Assembly: GCF_037975245.1 (NCBI RefSeq) | Contig: NC_092576.1 | Span: 39,324,611-39,388,610, forward strand | From: Apostichopus japonicus | Lineage: Eukaryota; Echinodermata; Holothuroidea; Aspidochirotida; Stichopodidae | Direction of reading: 5' to 3' | DNA: 64,000 bases | Shown here: positions 11,690 through 24,600 of the stretch, piece after piece | Position numbering within the stretch: the first letter of the stretch is position 1 | Layout of the letters: every line of letters starts with the position of its first letter | Position numbers and translations under genes: made by a program | The notes under the pieces: model-generated | Database searches by the model: none | What the model was told of the DNA's origin: nothing | What the model saw: only the letters and a program-made list of their open reading frames with translations

Positions 11690-13680
11690 TTACTGGTCGA
11701 TCTATACTGCTGGGATGTAACCACACCTAACAGTGCCTATCGACGGAATCATACTGCTCGTTTAACGACGTTTCTAATGTTCCAGTTAAATGAAATGCTG
11801 CTGGAAAAAAAACTCGTAGGATGTAACCAAAGTTTGCATCAGTCAGTAGTAGATTACCGCAAGACTGCGTCTTGTTTTTGCTGGCAGTGACACAGAAAGG
11901 CGATAGCATATGGCTTGCCTATAGCCTAGCAATACGATACCTAGTAGTGTTGAATACTACTAGTATAACGATAAGTTATCGTCGTATTAAAGCTATAATG
12001 GTAACCAGGCTCATGAAATGGTGACTACAAACGTTGTTGGGACTGAGGTGACGTCAGTTTTGTTTGCCTATACTTGCATTCCTTGTTGTACCTTCCAAGT
12101 CCAAGCAAATGACTAAAAAGACATAAATGTTTTCGAGGTAATGGAGTGATAAATTATGTTTCATGACAACAGAGTATGCGCATGTGAGTTACTAAGCATC
12201 AACCGGAGGCATCTGAGAGTTTCAAGCTGGAGATTAATTTACAAAAAGAAAACAATAAAATACTTCATAAGAAAGAGATTACTTGTAAGTGGAGATTACT
12301 TGTAAGTGGACAATACTATACTGTGGCAGACTGCTACAAACGTGCAAATACACGTTTAAGGGCATATCTACATATCTACGTCGATGCCTTTTGTTCCATT
12401 GTAAACTTTAAAATTTGTCAATAAAAGTTTATCGAGAGACAGAATTGGATATTTCTTAGAGGTTATCTGTTTCCTCCTAACTCTTGACTTTTATTTTGCA
12501 AGTATATACAAGTGACCTTTATCGACATACAATTGTTTAAGAAAATGTTTTACTTCAACATGACTTGCAATGTCTATCAGTCTTAATGATAACTGAGCAT
12601 TTGTCTAAGGTGGCTATATGACTCCATATGAGTATGAACCCCTCAACAACAGTCCGGTATAGACAGGCTGGGCCCAGGTGGCACGCCTCTCCAAATTTTA
12701 GACTAGTTTCCCACCGCCATCCACATAATTTATCCTGCCATCATGTGAACAAAAAACTTCTCAAGTAACATCATATGAGTATTGTGCCTCTCCTTTATTT
12801 ATTGGTGCCCCTCCATAATTGTTGCTGCCCCTGCAACACGGAGTAACCTGCTCTCCAAGGGGCTAAAACATTTCTGTAAAACCATCTCCCAAAAACGTCG
12901 GTCTAATCAAAATAAGCAATGGTTAAAGGTAAAGACGGTTGAGCTTTGTGCCTTATTTATCAAGTTAAGTGCCTAACGCAAAAATTGTACATTTGCAAAC
13001 ATGCTAGGATGTTAATTGTTTTCTTAAAGTAAGAACAACTGTGAAAGCAGCGGCTAAAATATCGGTAAGTTGTTTTTCAATTCAACTACTATATCTTCCT
13101 CCACAACATTTCCGGCAACACTGTTTCAAAATACAGCAAGTTAAGTCTACTAATAAACACTCTGAAGCTTTGGTCCATGGCAAAGTAATATCTGATACAT
13201 GTTTCCCCCCCCCCCCCCAAAAGAAAAAAGGAATTGAAAAATACCTTTTTTTTTTCTTCTTTTTTTTTTCCTTTTTTTTTCTTGTGTAAGGTTCTCACAA
13301 ATGACTTGATCATGACATAGGGTCTATGATTGGATTTAAGAAATTAGAATGTATAGAATGATAAAAAAAAGTGGCGGCAAACAAACTAATTTCGTCCACG
13401 GAATGAATGTATTTCCTTTATGACAGGTCTGTCCTTAATTGATATATGGGAGGGAGAGAAATATTGTTCGTTCTAGGGCTCGTTTTGGGTCGAACATGTG
13501 CGAAAAGAACACTACATACGTTCTTAACCTGGAGAAACGAAATAAGCTTAATAATCGGATTGATAAGATTTGCAACGATAATGGTAATCTATGTACTGAC
13601 GGTAATTACTAGTCTTCAAAATATTAAGAAAAAATTATGAAAGTTTGTATGGGAGTAATTATTGTATTCCGCAAACTGTT
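11690..13680. other. Intergenic, no supported gene
   Basis: I see only simple tracts: a direct duplication of AGATTACTTGTAAGTGGA near 12277-12312, a C13/A-rich stretch at 13205 and T-runs at 13250-13280. No exon-like frame is supported. Confidence 0.45.
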
Positions 13681-13689
13681 TTCGTCATT

Positions 13690-16315
13690 TGCTCCAGAGG
13701 CAATTTAATCTTGAAGACTCTGACAGCTCCGAGGGGGGGGGGGACTTACTTAATAGGAGAGCTTTGTTTCATTAAATTCATTGAATAATGACAAATCTCC
13801 TGGCAGTGATGGTCTTTCAGTCAATTTATGTAAAAAGTTTTCCATCTTTTGAGTAACTATGTAGTCGACGCTTTAAATGACTGTTATAATTATATCCACC
13901 TCTCTCATGAGCAATCCAGAGGCATTATTACCCATATTCCAAAACCTGCAAAGGATTCTACCCTCCTCAAATCTCATTGCCTAATTTCCTTCCTCAATAT
14001 GGATTATAAAATTGGTGCAACGGCTACCGCTGTCAGATTAAAGCTTGTCGTTGGAAATACCGTTGGTCCTAACCAAACTGGTTTCTTACATGGCCGGTTT
14101 ATCGGGGCAAATATCCGCTTCGTATTGACCACTGAAATCGTCACAATAATGCTGTTCGCAGATGTCAAGACTTGAAGCTTTCGACAAGCTAAAATGGAGT
14201 TTTCTCATTAGGTCTTTAAGATATTATAACTTTGGTCAAGGTTTTTTTATTTTTTAAATCGGGTTCCTACGTTTCACAGTGACTGCACAGCTTGGGTTTA
14301 TAAAAATGGCTTTTCCACTGTTTTTTCTTCTTCCGGTGCAACGAGGCGTGAGTCAAGGCTGCCAGCCCAGTCCGTACTTATTTATAGTCTAAACTAAGGT
14401 CGTGGCTATCTTTACAGAATGCTGGCAGTTTACATTGTATTGAAATTAGGGATATCGACACAAAGCTTCTTTAGTATGCGGACGACATAATTTTCTTTAT
14501 TTTTGATGGTAGCTTCGAATCCTTACACGCGGTACTCCGTGCTCTTAACATTTATAATTTGTCTTCAGGTCTCACTATTAATTTAGATAAATCCATTCCG
14601 TTTCCTCTTGGCTCTTACATCCATCAACCTCCCGTTTTTGTAAAGTGCTATGATTTAAAGTTTTCAAATGGTCCCATTAGGATGCTAGGCATTTTGGTCA
14701 CACACAGTGGGAAGGATCTCTTGAGGCTGAAATTTAGGTAAATTGCTTTTCAGTGATATCCCACCCTTTTCTGATATTAGTTTCAAACGCTTCTTTTAAT
14801 TCCCCGTCTGACAACTTTGGGAATCACATTATATGGAACAATCTTCATATTCGTATCAACATCATGAAATGTTATCATGATTTCTGCACAAGGGGTGGAA
14901 TGGGGGGGGTGTTAAATTTGTTTCCGTCTTTTTGGGGCATTGATTGTATGGTCATAACTTCATAACATCACATTCCATGAGAAGTTCCAGCTAAACCACT
15001 TTCCCTTTACTTCATACTGGTATTCCTGTTCATTGGAGGCAGAATAGTTGTAGCATCAATGAGACGACGTAATCTTCATATTAATTTATTTGATCAGGTA
15101 TTGTTGCAAAGATCTGTTTCAAAGTAGCTTTATTAGAGTTTTGATGTGACTAGTGTATAGCCTTGGACCCAACTGCCCTTGTCAATTGAAAGGCAGATCC
15201 CCGCCCCCCCCCCTCCCCAATTTTTGATTGTTACGTTTCGAGTAATATTTGGAATATGCCCTGACACTCCATCACCGAATCGAGTAGCTCAAATTTTCAA
15301 TTCCGTTTCTTATTTAGGATAAATCCAACAAACCGGTGCCTTGACATAATGGGCATTTTGACATCTCTAACTTTTGTCATATATAGATGGAAACATTGAA
15401 CCCCTTTTTGGGGGGAGTACCATATTACTTCCTCATTTACCAGTAAATTGGGCATTTGGGTTATTGACCCCCTCTCCCCCCCCCCCCCATTTTCATTTTG
15501 CCAAGGAGAATTTTCTTTTTTCGGGTTTCGTTTAAAACAGTTACACCCTCACAATTTGCTCATCCTTCATATTAAGTTTTATATTGTCAGAACTAAGCGT
15601 CAGAATAATATCTTAACTTGTATTGAACTTATGGATAGATTTAACTTCGCTTTAATGATCGAAAGCTATAATTACCGTCATGTCAAGATATTAGTAAGAA
15701 TATATTTAGTTTTAAAGATCTTCAAACTGATTTTCTTTCTTTCCTTAATACCTCGCATACATTCAGCAACCTTGCTATTCCCAGCAAACTTTTCCACTTT
15801 CTCATCTTATTTGCCAGAAATTGTTATCGAGTCTTTGAATTATAATATTGTAAATATTCGCTTCCTATGTCCTTTCTTCCGTTTGCGGTTTTCAAGATTG
15901 TGGTATTCTTCTTCAAGTGGTCACTGTTTTTATGTCGCCATGTTTGTTGTTTTCGGTATTATTGTAATCTTGTTGTAGTTCAGTGTTGTAACTATGATTT
16001 GCTCGTCTTTGAATGGCTATTATATCTGTGTGTAGCTACAAATCGAATCATTTTCGTATAGTTCTGCCTTATTTTGAGCATTGTAGAACCAGTTTTGTCC
16101 CCTGTTCTGTTTACCCCTATGTGTGTGTTTTCTATGTATTCTCTTGTTGTTTCTTTTCTCTATATAAACTTTAATTTTCTCATTTTACTTTGTAAGGGAC
16201 CAGACTTCAAAATGTATCTTACTTCTGATCCCGCTGCCTCATTGATATAGCTATTTATTAACAAATGTACATTATTGTGATTTCATGGCAGAAATAAACG
16301 AAACGAAAATAAATC
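13690..16315 (+). pseudogene. Decayed non-LTR retrotransposon (LINE) reverse transcriptase
   Basis: Broken frames on the plus strand carry a LINE-type RT in order: KSPGSDGLS (about 13790), SNYVVDALNDCYNY, RGIITHIPKPAKDSTLLK and LNMDYKIGATATAVRLK (13850-14045), VGPNQTGFLHGRFIGANIR (14065-14120), a GVSQGCQPSPYLF-like palm motif (14345-14385), the YADDI catalytic box (about 14474-14488) and SSGLTINLDKS (14562-14594). Stops and frameshifts separate these pieces, so the copy is dead. The order RGIIT..PK..DYKI..A.RL..GPNQTGF..GRFI.NIR is typical of L1/Tx1-like elements. A C-terminal segment (NILTCIELMDRFN, near 15606) and an A-rich 3' end (AAATAAACGAAACGAAAATA, about 16292) follow. Confidence 0.8.
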
Positions 16316-16609
16316 GTTGATATAGACGCATGAGAAAACGTAATATTAAAAACTTTCGCTTACATTCGGCCGTCGTACAATTTGTCCATATACCTCGATT
16401 AACCGGATAAGCTCAGCCAGTTGGAACGTTTTTTAATGCAAATACTTGCAAAGTAGTGTGAAATTTTAATGGTTTCATTAAGGATAGATTTATAGGTGAG
16501 ACGTAAGCTTAATACAGGATATTATATGGTATTGTGAAGAGAAATTCATACCTGATGGATCACTTGTGTTAGACTTTTAAATGACATATAGACTGGAGTT
16601 TTATCTAAC

Positions 16610-17400
16610 GTACACGTTCTTACTTTAATGTCGGTCCACAATTAAAAACCATGGTAAATGCTCTTTATAGTAATATCACCACCTGCGTCTCAAACGTTAC
16701 ATATTTGACTAGATATTTTAGGGTCTCTCGGAGTGTTCGTAAGGGTTGCCCACTAATTCCATACCTTCTATAATATGCACTGAAATTCTTGGCTCTTTAA
16801 TTTATTTTAACCCATCGATCAATGATATAGCGATTTCGGAAGTTCCCCTCAAAATGTCCCAGTATGCAAATGATGCAGTTGTTGGCTCTTTTCAGCTCTT
16901 TCTCTCTCTCTTTCTTTGGCGTGAATACTCTCTTCAAAATAAATCAATCATGGAAAGACATATCTTTCTTTTCTTGGCACTATGTTGCAGTGTCGCCCTC
17001 TATTTTTCTCTCAATTGCTTTAACTTTAAATTAAGTAATAGTTTTATAAATGATCTTGAGATTTATATTTCCTACCGTAAGGATTACCTTTTCGTCTGAA
17101 TATCCTACCTCAGCTTTCCCGCTTACAGAATCTTCTTCAACGTGGTCTTTGAGAGACATCACTTTTAATTGTAATATCCTTATCATCAAAATATGTGCAG
17201 TTTCTGAAATTGTTTATTAATTTACAGTACTCCCTAATCCTCCTGCTCATTTCTTTAAGACAATTAATAAGCTCATCATATAATTTTATTTAGAACAATA
17301 CAAAAGTTAAGATTAAGAGATATGTCCTCTGTACCTTTAAGTCGCCGTGGAGGTTTTAGTATGATTGATATCCATGTTTTGCTAAAAAAAAATAAAAACA
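16610..17400 (+). pseudogene. Second LINE reverse-transcriptase fragment
   Basis: Plus-strand pieces read VNALYSNITTCVSNVTYLT, RYFRVSRSVRKGCPL, EILGSLIYFNPSINDIA and LKMSQYANDAVVGS (about 16650-16890), then an IWNNTK..IKR tail near 17290. This is the palm region of a LINE RT in which the catalytic YADD reads YAND. It is truncated and frameshifted. It may be part of the same family as the copy just upstream. Confidence 0.7.
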
Positions 17401-18800
17401 AGCAAGGTAGAAATGCACATTGACGAAACACTTTAGACAATGAAAGGTATTTCTCAATAATTATGCCTTAAGCAAATATGGCTGTGAATTTCTTTCTTTT
17501 GTTCTTATAATTTTCTATAAAGGTGAGATTATTACTTTTAATTGTATTATAAGTATGTGATGATTGAGCTCTTTTGAATTTCTCAGTACCTGAAGGGGAT
17601 TTTGCTAGCCAGTATGTATGAAATAACAGCAGCAGTAGAAATGATAATTGTATTATTTTTAACGTATTGATAGAAAATAAGGTGTATTATATTGGTGACC
17701 GATGACGGTCATATTTTCTCATATGAAAATGTTGTTATTGAGCATTACATTCAATATTTCCATTCATGCCTGTTACTATGGCATCATGTACAGTGTATTG
17801 CATTTCCTTGGTCATGGAAGGTTGAACGTATGGCTTAAATATACATGAACGCCTACTGTTGAAATTCTCGTTAACAACCAGAGCCATACATTTTGTGAAC
17901 AGTTCTATTCTGGTGAATAACGTTGCCCACCCAATTGCTATTAGTAATTGGAGGAAAGGTATCCTCGTCATGATTTATTGCACACAGGGGGCTTAGCTTC
18001 AACATCTTCAGTTTCGTTTCCTGCATAGGATTATAAAGGTATTCACGAAATGACCCTCTTCCCCGTTCTTTTATAGCTCTGAAATTGAAGCTAGGCACCT
18101 TTCTATATATGTATAATGCTCAAAAAGGTTTGGGATGCAATTTTTGCACTAACTGTTTGAGATAAAAGTGTAGTGTACATGAATTACTCGTGAATTTTGG
18201 AGATGCAAGTAAAATGAACGATCCTATTAACATCTTTGTTCTGGAAGCTAAGTACTTTATTTTTACCTGCAAATATTGGGCCGTTGTTTTCGATGCAATG
18301 ACTTTCTATTATAAGCTTCAGTTCTATTTGGGGGTAAAAGAAACTTGAAAGGTTGAGAACTACAAATCTTTCTTCAATAGCTTTTAATTTGTGGTACTGT
18401 GTATAACTGTTTTTGTATTCTTGTTTACTTCTAAAGTTTTTCTGTCTATGAACTTTTGTTATTTTTGGAGATTTGTTGTTGGAAACTTCTTTTTTTTTTT
18501 TTTGTAAATACGTCACCATACATGTTTTTATGTTAAAAAAATTGAAAAGACAGACATACAATTAAAAAATTAAAAAGGTGTGAATGATTCGTTGGAATGT
18601 GGCAAACAATAGTTAAAACAATTTGTAGAACAATTATCATATGTTCTGTCACTTAACTTAATATCCAATTAATTAGCAAGAGTACGCAGTGTATTGTAAT
18701 TTGTAATGGAATATCTTGATATGAAAAATAAAGTGCAGTGAATAGCAGCGATTATTTTTCTGTATCAAATAAACGAGTTCATAGTAGTATGCCTTACTCG
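17401..18800. other. Intergenic, no supported gene
   Basis: A 125-codon minus-strand open frame at 18184-18561 is lysine/asparagine-rich, has no recognised domain and is probably chance. Confidence 0.4.

Positions 18801-18801
<1 letters not shown>

Positions 18802-18876
<75 letters not shown>
18802..18876. repeat. (TA)n microsatellite
   Basis: An almost pure AT dinucleotide tract of about 75 bp with one GTATAT interruption. Confidence 0.9.
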
Positions 18877-20034
18877 TCGATATGTTATTTGATGTAAACG
18901 TTCAGTTTACGTTTATTTTGGTAACGTTGCTATACTCGCTATGTCCTATCATCTTGTATTTGTTTTAATTATCTTGACTTGCTTCCCTTTCCTCGGTCTT
19001 TTTCTTCTCCATTTTCTCGTCTTTATTTGGACACTATTTCCATTATTCTGTACTTTTGACATTGAACTTTGTTACACTTACTCGTTGTCGTTATTCCATT
19101 ATTTTGTTAATTTATGTAAATTGCCTTGAATGGAAATTTGATCTACTATTTCGAAGGAAGTTTTCTGTTAAATCATTAGCACAGTATATTGAGTGACTTG
19201 GCAGAACCCGACGTTACAAAAACGGATATGCTTCGATGAGTTTGATCAAAGGTAGTCGGCAATGAATACACGTAAGCAGTATCTCCTAAATAAAATAAGA
19301 ATACCAATGACTGAGTCATATACCCGATTTCATTACTAAATAGTGAACATTTACAGAAAAGTAAATCAGTTTGTGTTACATATATCCACTGGGACATTGC
19401 TTTCAGAGAAGACGGATAACTTATATTAACATGGTCAATTATAATGTAAGTACATGTATTCTCATTTAAATCGAAGACAAACTGAATAGTCCAATTTGTT
19501 AAGAGGTGTCACCACGTTAGCCTTTGGTTGGCAGTACTGTGTTATGTTATTGGTGAGCGTTCTTATAAATCATTATATTGTATACGCCAGTGTTGTAACC
19601 AGGCATATAGGTGCAGAAGTGAACCAAAGAGAATACGGGTACCTGATGCGTTCGACCTGGGAAAAAAGTTTTTATTTTCTTTAATGGTTTCATATATTTA
19701 TGTCTAGAGATGTGATTTAGTGGTTTTTCACGAAAATCTAACGTAATTCGTATGCTTTCCTTACCCCTTTTCCATCAATTTTCATTTCTCCATGACAGAA
19801 CAGTAAGTTAGCTCGAGGTATCCTTTGGTCCTTACATAACATGGCTCAGTTGATTAACATGACTCAGTCCTAAGATAGGAGCTTGGCCTTCTTAATAACC
19901 GATGAGGTTCCTGAGGTCCTTCGGTGGGGTCGTTGACATATTTTGTATAGACTACGTCGATGGGTTCATTTAGATTTTACCACAAGGCGGCTCGTTCTCG
20001 CCTATGTCTTAAGTCTTCTGATTAAGGAGTAGAA

Positions 20035-20240
20035 TTATTGATGGTGCTTGTTTAGTCAGTATATATGTTTTTAAGTTTACAGTTTAAATTGGGATTACAC
20101 ATATTCTCGGTTCTTACTGTAAGGCTAATAGCACATGATACCGATATATCAGCACAATCCAATATTAACTGTGGTACAAATTGTTAAGATTAACAGCAGT
20201 TTCTGTAATCTCTGTGTGAATCGGCTGCCTACATAGATCT
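20035..20240. mobile_element. Half copy of the CACAGAGA/AAATCTTAA foldback family
   Basis: ATTACACATATTCTCGGTTC, TAATAGCACATGATACCGAT, ATATCAGCACAATCCA, GTGGTACAAA and AATCTCTGTGTGAATCGGCT match in order the right arm of the fuller copy at 60.9-61.2 kb, and more loosely the copy at 55.7-56.0 kb. Only one arm is present. Confidence 0.65.
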
Positions 20241-20332
20241 GTCGATGGTTCGCGGAAATAACTTTAATGTTGAAAGGAGCATTACATGTTTGTGTTATAT
20301 GGGAACATCACGCCATCGGTGCAATTGCTTAT

Positions 20333-20334
<2 letters not shown>

Positions 20335-20413
<79 letters not shown>
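20335..20413. repeat. (TA)n microsatellite
   Basis: A pure AT dinucleotide tract of about 78 bp. Confidence 0.92.
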
Positions 20414-20416
<3 letters not shown>

Positions 20417-21173
20417 GTGAGATTTTGTGGGGAAAGAGAGAAACTAGTCATGTTTCAAAATGTTTTTTGGTTCAGTTAATATATGGTAGAAATCAAGATA
20501 TGGCAGGCTTACCATTTTTTATATTCTTATATTTAAACTATTGGGTAGTCAATAAATAAGTTAATTCAAGTCTTTACACAACAGTGTCAATGCTAAGTCA
20601 GCGCTTATTTCAGAATGTTTTGTAATCGTTGCTGTAATGACAAGTTGATGTAATGACAGATACGATAGCTCTGCAGTCAAAAGTTTAAAACAGTTTCTTT
20701 ATATATGTTGATCTATCTTTATTATTATAATCTTATTTTACCTTAAGCGAGGAAGAAAGCATTTCATGAAAACAATAAATGTCTTCATAAATGTTAGATA
20801 TACCTATAAAGTTAAACCTTGAGCAGAATTATTGAAATCTCCAACGATGACGTGGAAAGGTTATTTATGATTCGGAACATCCAAATATACTAACTCTTGA
20901 AGCAGTTTGTTATGACGATATATTATTCATCATGATCATCAATAGCAACAGACTAGTCGGCCCTATGGTCGACTGAACTTAAAAGACAGACCCCATTCAA
21001 ACGAAAATATGAATATTGTAAAGAATGGACTCGATTTGGTATTGACTAAAATCAGTTCAACTGCATAGTGAATACTACTAGTTTGCCAGTGTTTTTCAGA
21101 GTCATGTCACAAGTGAATGAGCACCAATATAATACACGTCTGTTACGTTCTTGTAAATCAACGGGATGACCTC

Positions 21174-21207
21174 GTTGACGTGTGACGTGAGCGGTGACGT
21201 TAGCTAA
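21174..21207 (+). promoter_or_regulatory. Cluster of TGACGT (CRE half-site-like) words
   Basis: Three TGACGT words occur within about 35 bp (TTGACGTGTGACGTGAGCGG and a third TGACGT), roughly 430 bp before the signal-peptide exon of the Ly6 gene. ATF/CREB-type binding is inferred from the words only. The first exon of the gene is not placed, so whether this is promoter or intron is open. Confidence 0.25.
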
Positions 21208-21630
21208 ATCGTTAGGGTTTTATTGGTAAACCAGACAATTAGGATCACTCACAAAGGCGTAAGACTGAAGCCACCATGAGTCATTTCCATTTGTTTATTG
21301 ACTTGACAGTTTTTATATATTTTTTTTCCGAAAGAGAGAATAACGGGAAGTATTGATAAGGTCATTCAAGTCATGCTAAAGGAATTCTAGCTCTAATGAT
21401 TATCTTTATTTTGTTGTCAGGTTTTGGGAATAACTTATGGATAACCTTTTGCTTCTCTTGTTTTGGAGGGGGGGGGGGGATTTGAGTCCTTATTGAAATA
21501 ATCTGGAGCTGAATATAGCGCAAAACCAAGTGCGGTTAATACACATTTTATTTTTACAGTTTAAAGATACTTTGTAATATAAACAATTTGTTCATATCAA
21601 TGTCTCCATTTTTGTATATTTTTCTTGCAG

Positions 21631-24600
21631 TTAAGCATCTTGGTCAGTCTCGCATTAGTACTTGGGCTTTTTCGATCCGGTAAGTATAGTTTCACATTTA
21701 CTAAGACGTAAATATAAACGGTAAGATATATGAGCGATAGCGATCAACAAGACTGGTTTAGACACTTAAAATCAAAAGGGAAATAGACACTACTGTATGG
21801 GCGCACTTTATGTCCAATCTCTGCTACGAGGAAAGTGCGAGTAGACTCAAAATTACAATTGCAGGGGCGGATTATAGGATTATTTTTTGTAAAAAGGGCA
21901 TGGTGGGCCAATGGGAGCGTTGACGCTGACGCCGATATAAGGGTCTGATGGCAACTTCTGTTCATCTAGAGAAAGTATATGGTTTTACACACATTAATTG
22001 GTAAAAACCAGTGGAGACCTGGAACCTCTAAAATAATTGATCCTAGATTGCACTGAAGCTAGATTGGGGCGGGGGCCAAACATTATTCGTATAATAAGAA
22101 CCACAAACTAAAGACCTTTGGCTTGAAAACGTGCATATGGAAAGTCACCCGATACTCATGGCTCGTACAGTAACTACTGTTTATATCCTGTAACACATGT
22201 TACAGTGTTACGGACACCTAGTTGTAAATTAACGATGCACGGTTGTCGGACATGGACAGCAGGTGCTGTGCCAACCATTTAGTGCGAGTTTATAAATACG
22301 CGATTCTAAAATGAAGTCGTATCTAGTCGTTTGATGCTATAAGTTGGCCTATGGATATTCCCGATCAAGGCCTTTCTTCGTTCTTGGCATGACGTACTGG
22401 CGTAATTTAAAGAAAGGTGTGATCTGGAACCAAGCTGTACCGTACCTCTTTTACTTCAAATACATAGCTTGTGCAGTAAATCCTGGTGCCACATGTAACA
22501 CATGTTACTATTGTTCGCACGATAAGAGGTGTTACTAGCTATTAGTATCCAAATATGACTACGGCGGTTGAAGTGTGTTACTGAAGTAATTGGTGTTTAC
22601 ATTTAAGGAACTCTCCATATTTCTCCTTTGTTTCCCGCCGTCTAGGGGTCGGACAAGGAACGTGTCTAAGATGCAAGAGTATCACATACCTCGACACTGA
22701 TTTCACTAATGTTGACCTGCTTGAAGATGATGATTGCATTCTCGGAAAAGTCAACTCGGATAACGTAATTGATTGCCCTCCTGGTAAAGAATGCACTACC
22801 TTCGATGGAACTGTCACGTGGTTTGTGAAAGGATGTACGTATGACTTGCTCCTCGTGTATGATTCTTGATGGAAATGATTTTGAAAGGAAACATATTAGT
22901 AATTTAAAGAATATGTGATCAACGTGCTCGTTGAAATGATTTTCCTTGGCTAATAAGCAGATTGTTTTTCTTAATAAAGAATTGGGCGAGAATCAAGCAT
23001 GACTGTATTTATAATTGGAACAAAAACTGCATTGTAACTTGGCTTTCACTTGACTATAGGCAATACTTTATAGTGTAGACTCACCAAGTTGTATTGAGTT
23101 ATCTGTAACATCAACCACCTTAGAACAGAAATCACTCAAAGCTGTCAACACCCGTTACTTGATCAAATAGCAGGCCCCAAAAATTCGATCAACACAGCAG
23201 CAACGACACAGCTAACAACGATGACGTAAAGGTAACGACAGTAATAAACAGGACGCAAGATCGACGTTGTTATTTTTTTTTATTTTTTATATTCACAGAT
23301 GGATTCTTGGACGCCCAAGTTACTCTACGTACATGTGTTGGTGGCGTTACTTTCGACGAGCAAGAGAACAGATGTTTTGATAGACATAGCAGTTATAATT
23401 TCATGTATCAACTCATCGGTAAGGACTTTCAAGACAGAGAGATGACTAATGCGGACGGCAATTTATGCGGATGTAACCATACTCAGAATTGTAACAGTCA
23501 AGAGGGCGCTATGATTGACATGAAAGGTGGCGGACATACTCCAAAACCTAATGGTAATTGCAATGTACCTTATTTATTTGCCTGCCACCGACTTTGTTCG
23601 ATAACATCATAAGCTGAAATGACACGTAATGTAAACAACCTCATATCACCTATAAACAATTTTGAAAACTGTTTTGATTTTGCAAACATATTCATCAATG
23701 TAGAACTGATATCTCTAAATCTCGTTTTTCTCATTTTAATATATAACGTTAATGCAATAATTGTCATGTCATCAATATGACGTTTGCATATCTGGTGCTT
23801 ATCAAACCAATGGTTTATGTATGGTTATATACTATAACATATCCTGTATTGCAGCTGATTCATATAATATGGAATATTTGTACCGCTTTCTTAATCTTAG
23901 ACAAATTGAAAATGATTTCAGACACTTCAAATATCTTTTCGCTATATAATTAACCATGATTGAGTATATCCAAGTTTTATAGTGAAAGGGGGAACATCCT
24001 GCCACCGGCACTTTGTCTTTTTACCTACTTTTAATTGCCTTAGTTCCCATATCAAAGAGTGAACCATTTCCTAATTTGCCTTCAACTATATATTTTGTTT
24101 TATTGTCATTAAAACTGTAAATGAACTCGGGTTCAATTAACAAGCATATTGAGTAAGTAAACACTTACCCAAAAAAAATTGAAAATAAGGGTCTTCGGAA
24201 ACATATCATACAGAATTAGAAACGTTAAGCGTTACCTGATTACAAAGTTTCTAACTTTTGACATTTGATTTCAGTACGAGGACTCCAGTGTTTATTTTGC
24301 TCCCATCAAGTGTTGCACAACCCTCAGTTCACACATTTGGATGAACCCAATCCATCCTGCTCTGAGGCTGAGATTCAAGATGGCGGAGTTTATTACCAAA
24401 CATGTGCAGCAGGCGCTGTGTGTGGCATCATTGACGGCAACGTTACATATGGTAAGAGGATGCAAAATTGTAGGAAAGCATTGGAAAATATATTGTACTA
24501 TAGCATCATATATATGGTATATAATATTATATATTATAGTATATAAAATATTAGATAAATATAATTTTTTTTAAATATAATATATCATACAATAAATATA

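Noticed and set aside
15448-15978. 176-codon plus-strand frame as a membrane protein gene
   Set aside because: Its NILTCIELMDRFN part and position fit the tail of the decayed LINE just upstream; the hydrophobic look comes from T-rich sequence.
21267-21345. ATG at about 21276 in a good context (CCACCATGAG) as the Ly6 start exon
   Set aside because: The frame reaches a stop before any donor compatible with phase 0 at 21631.
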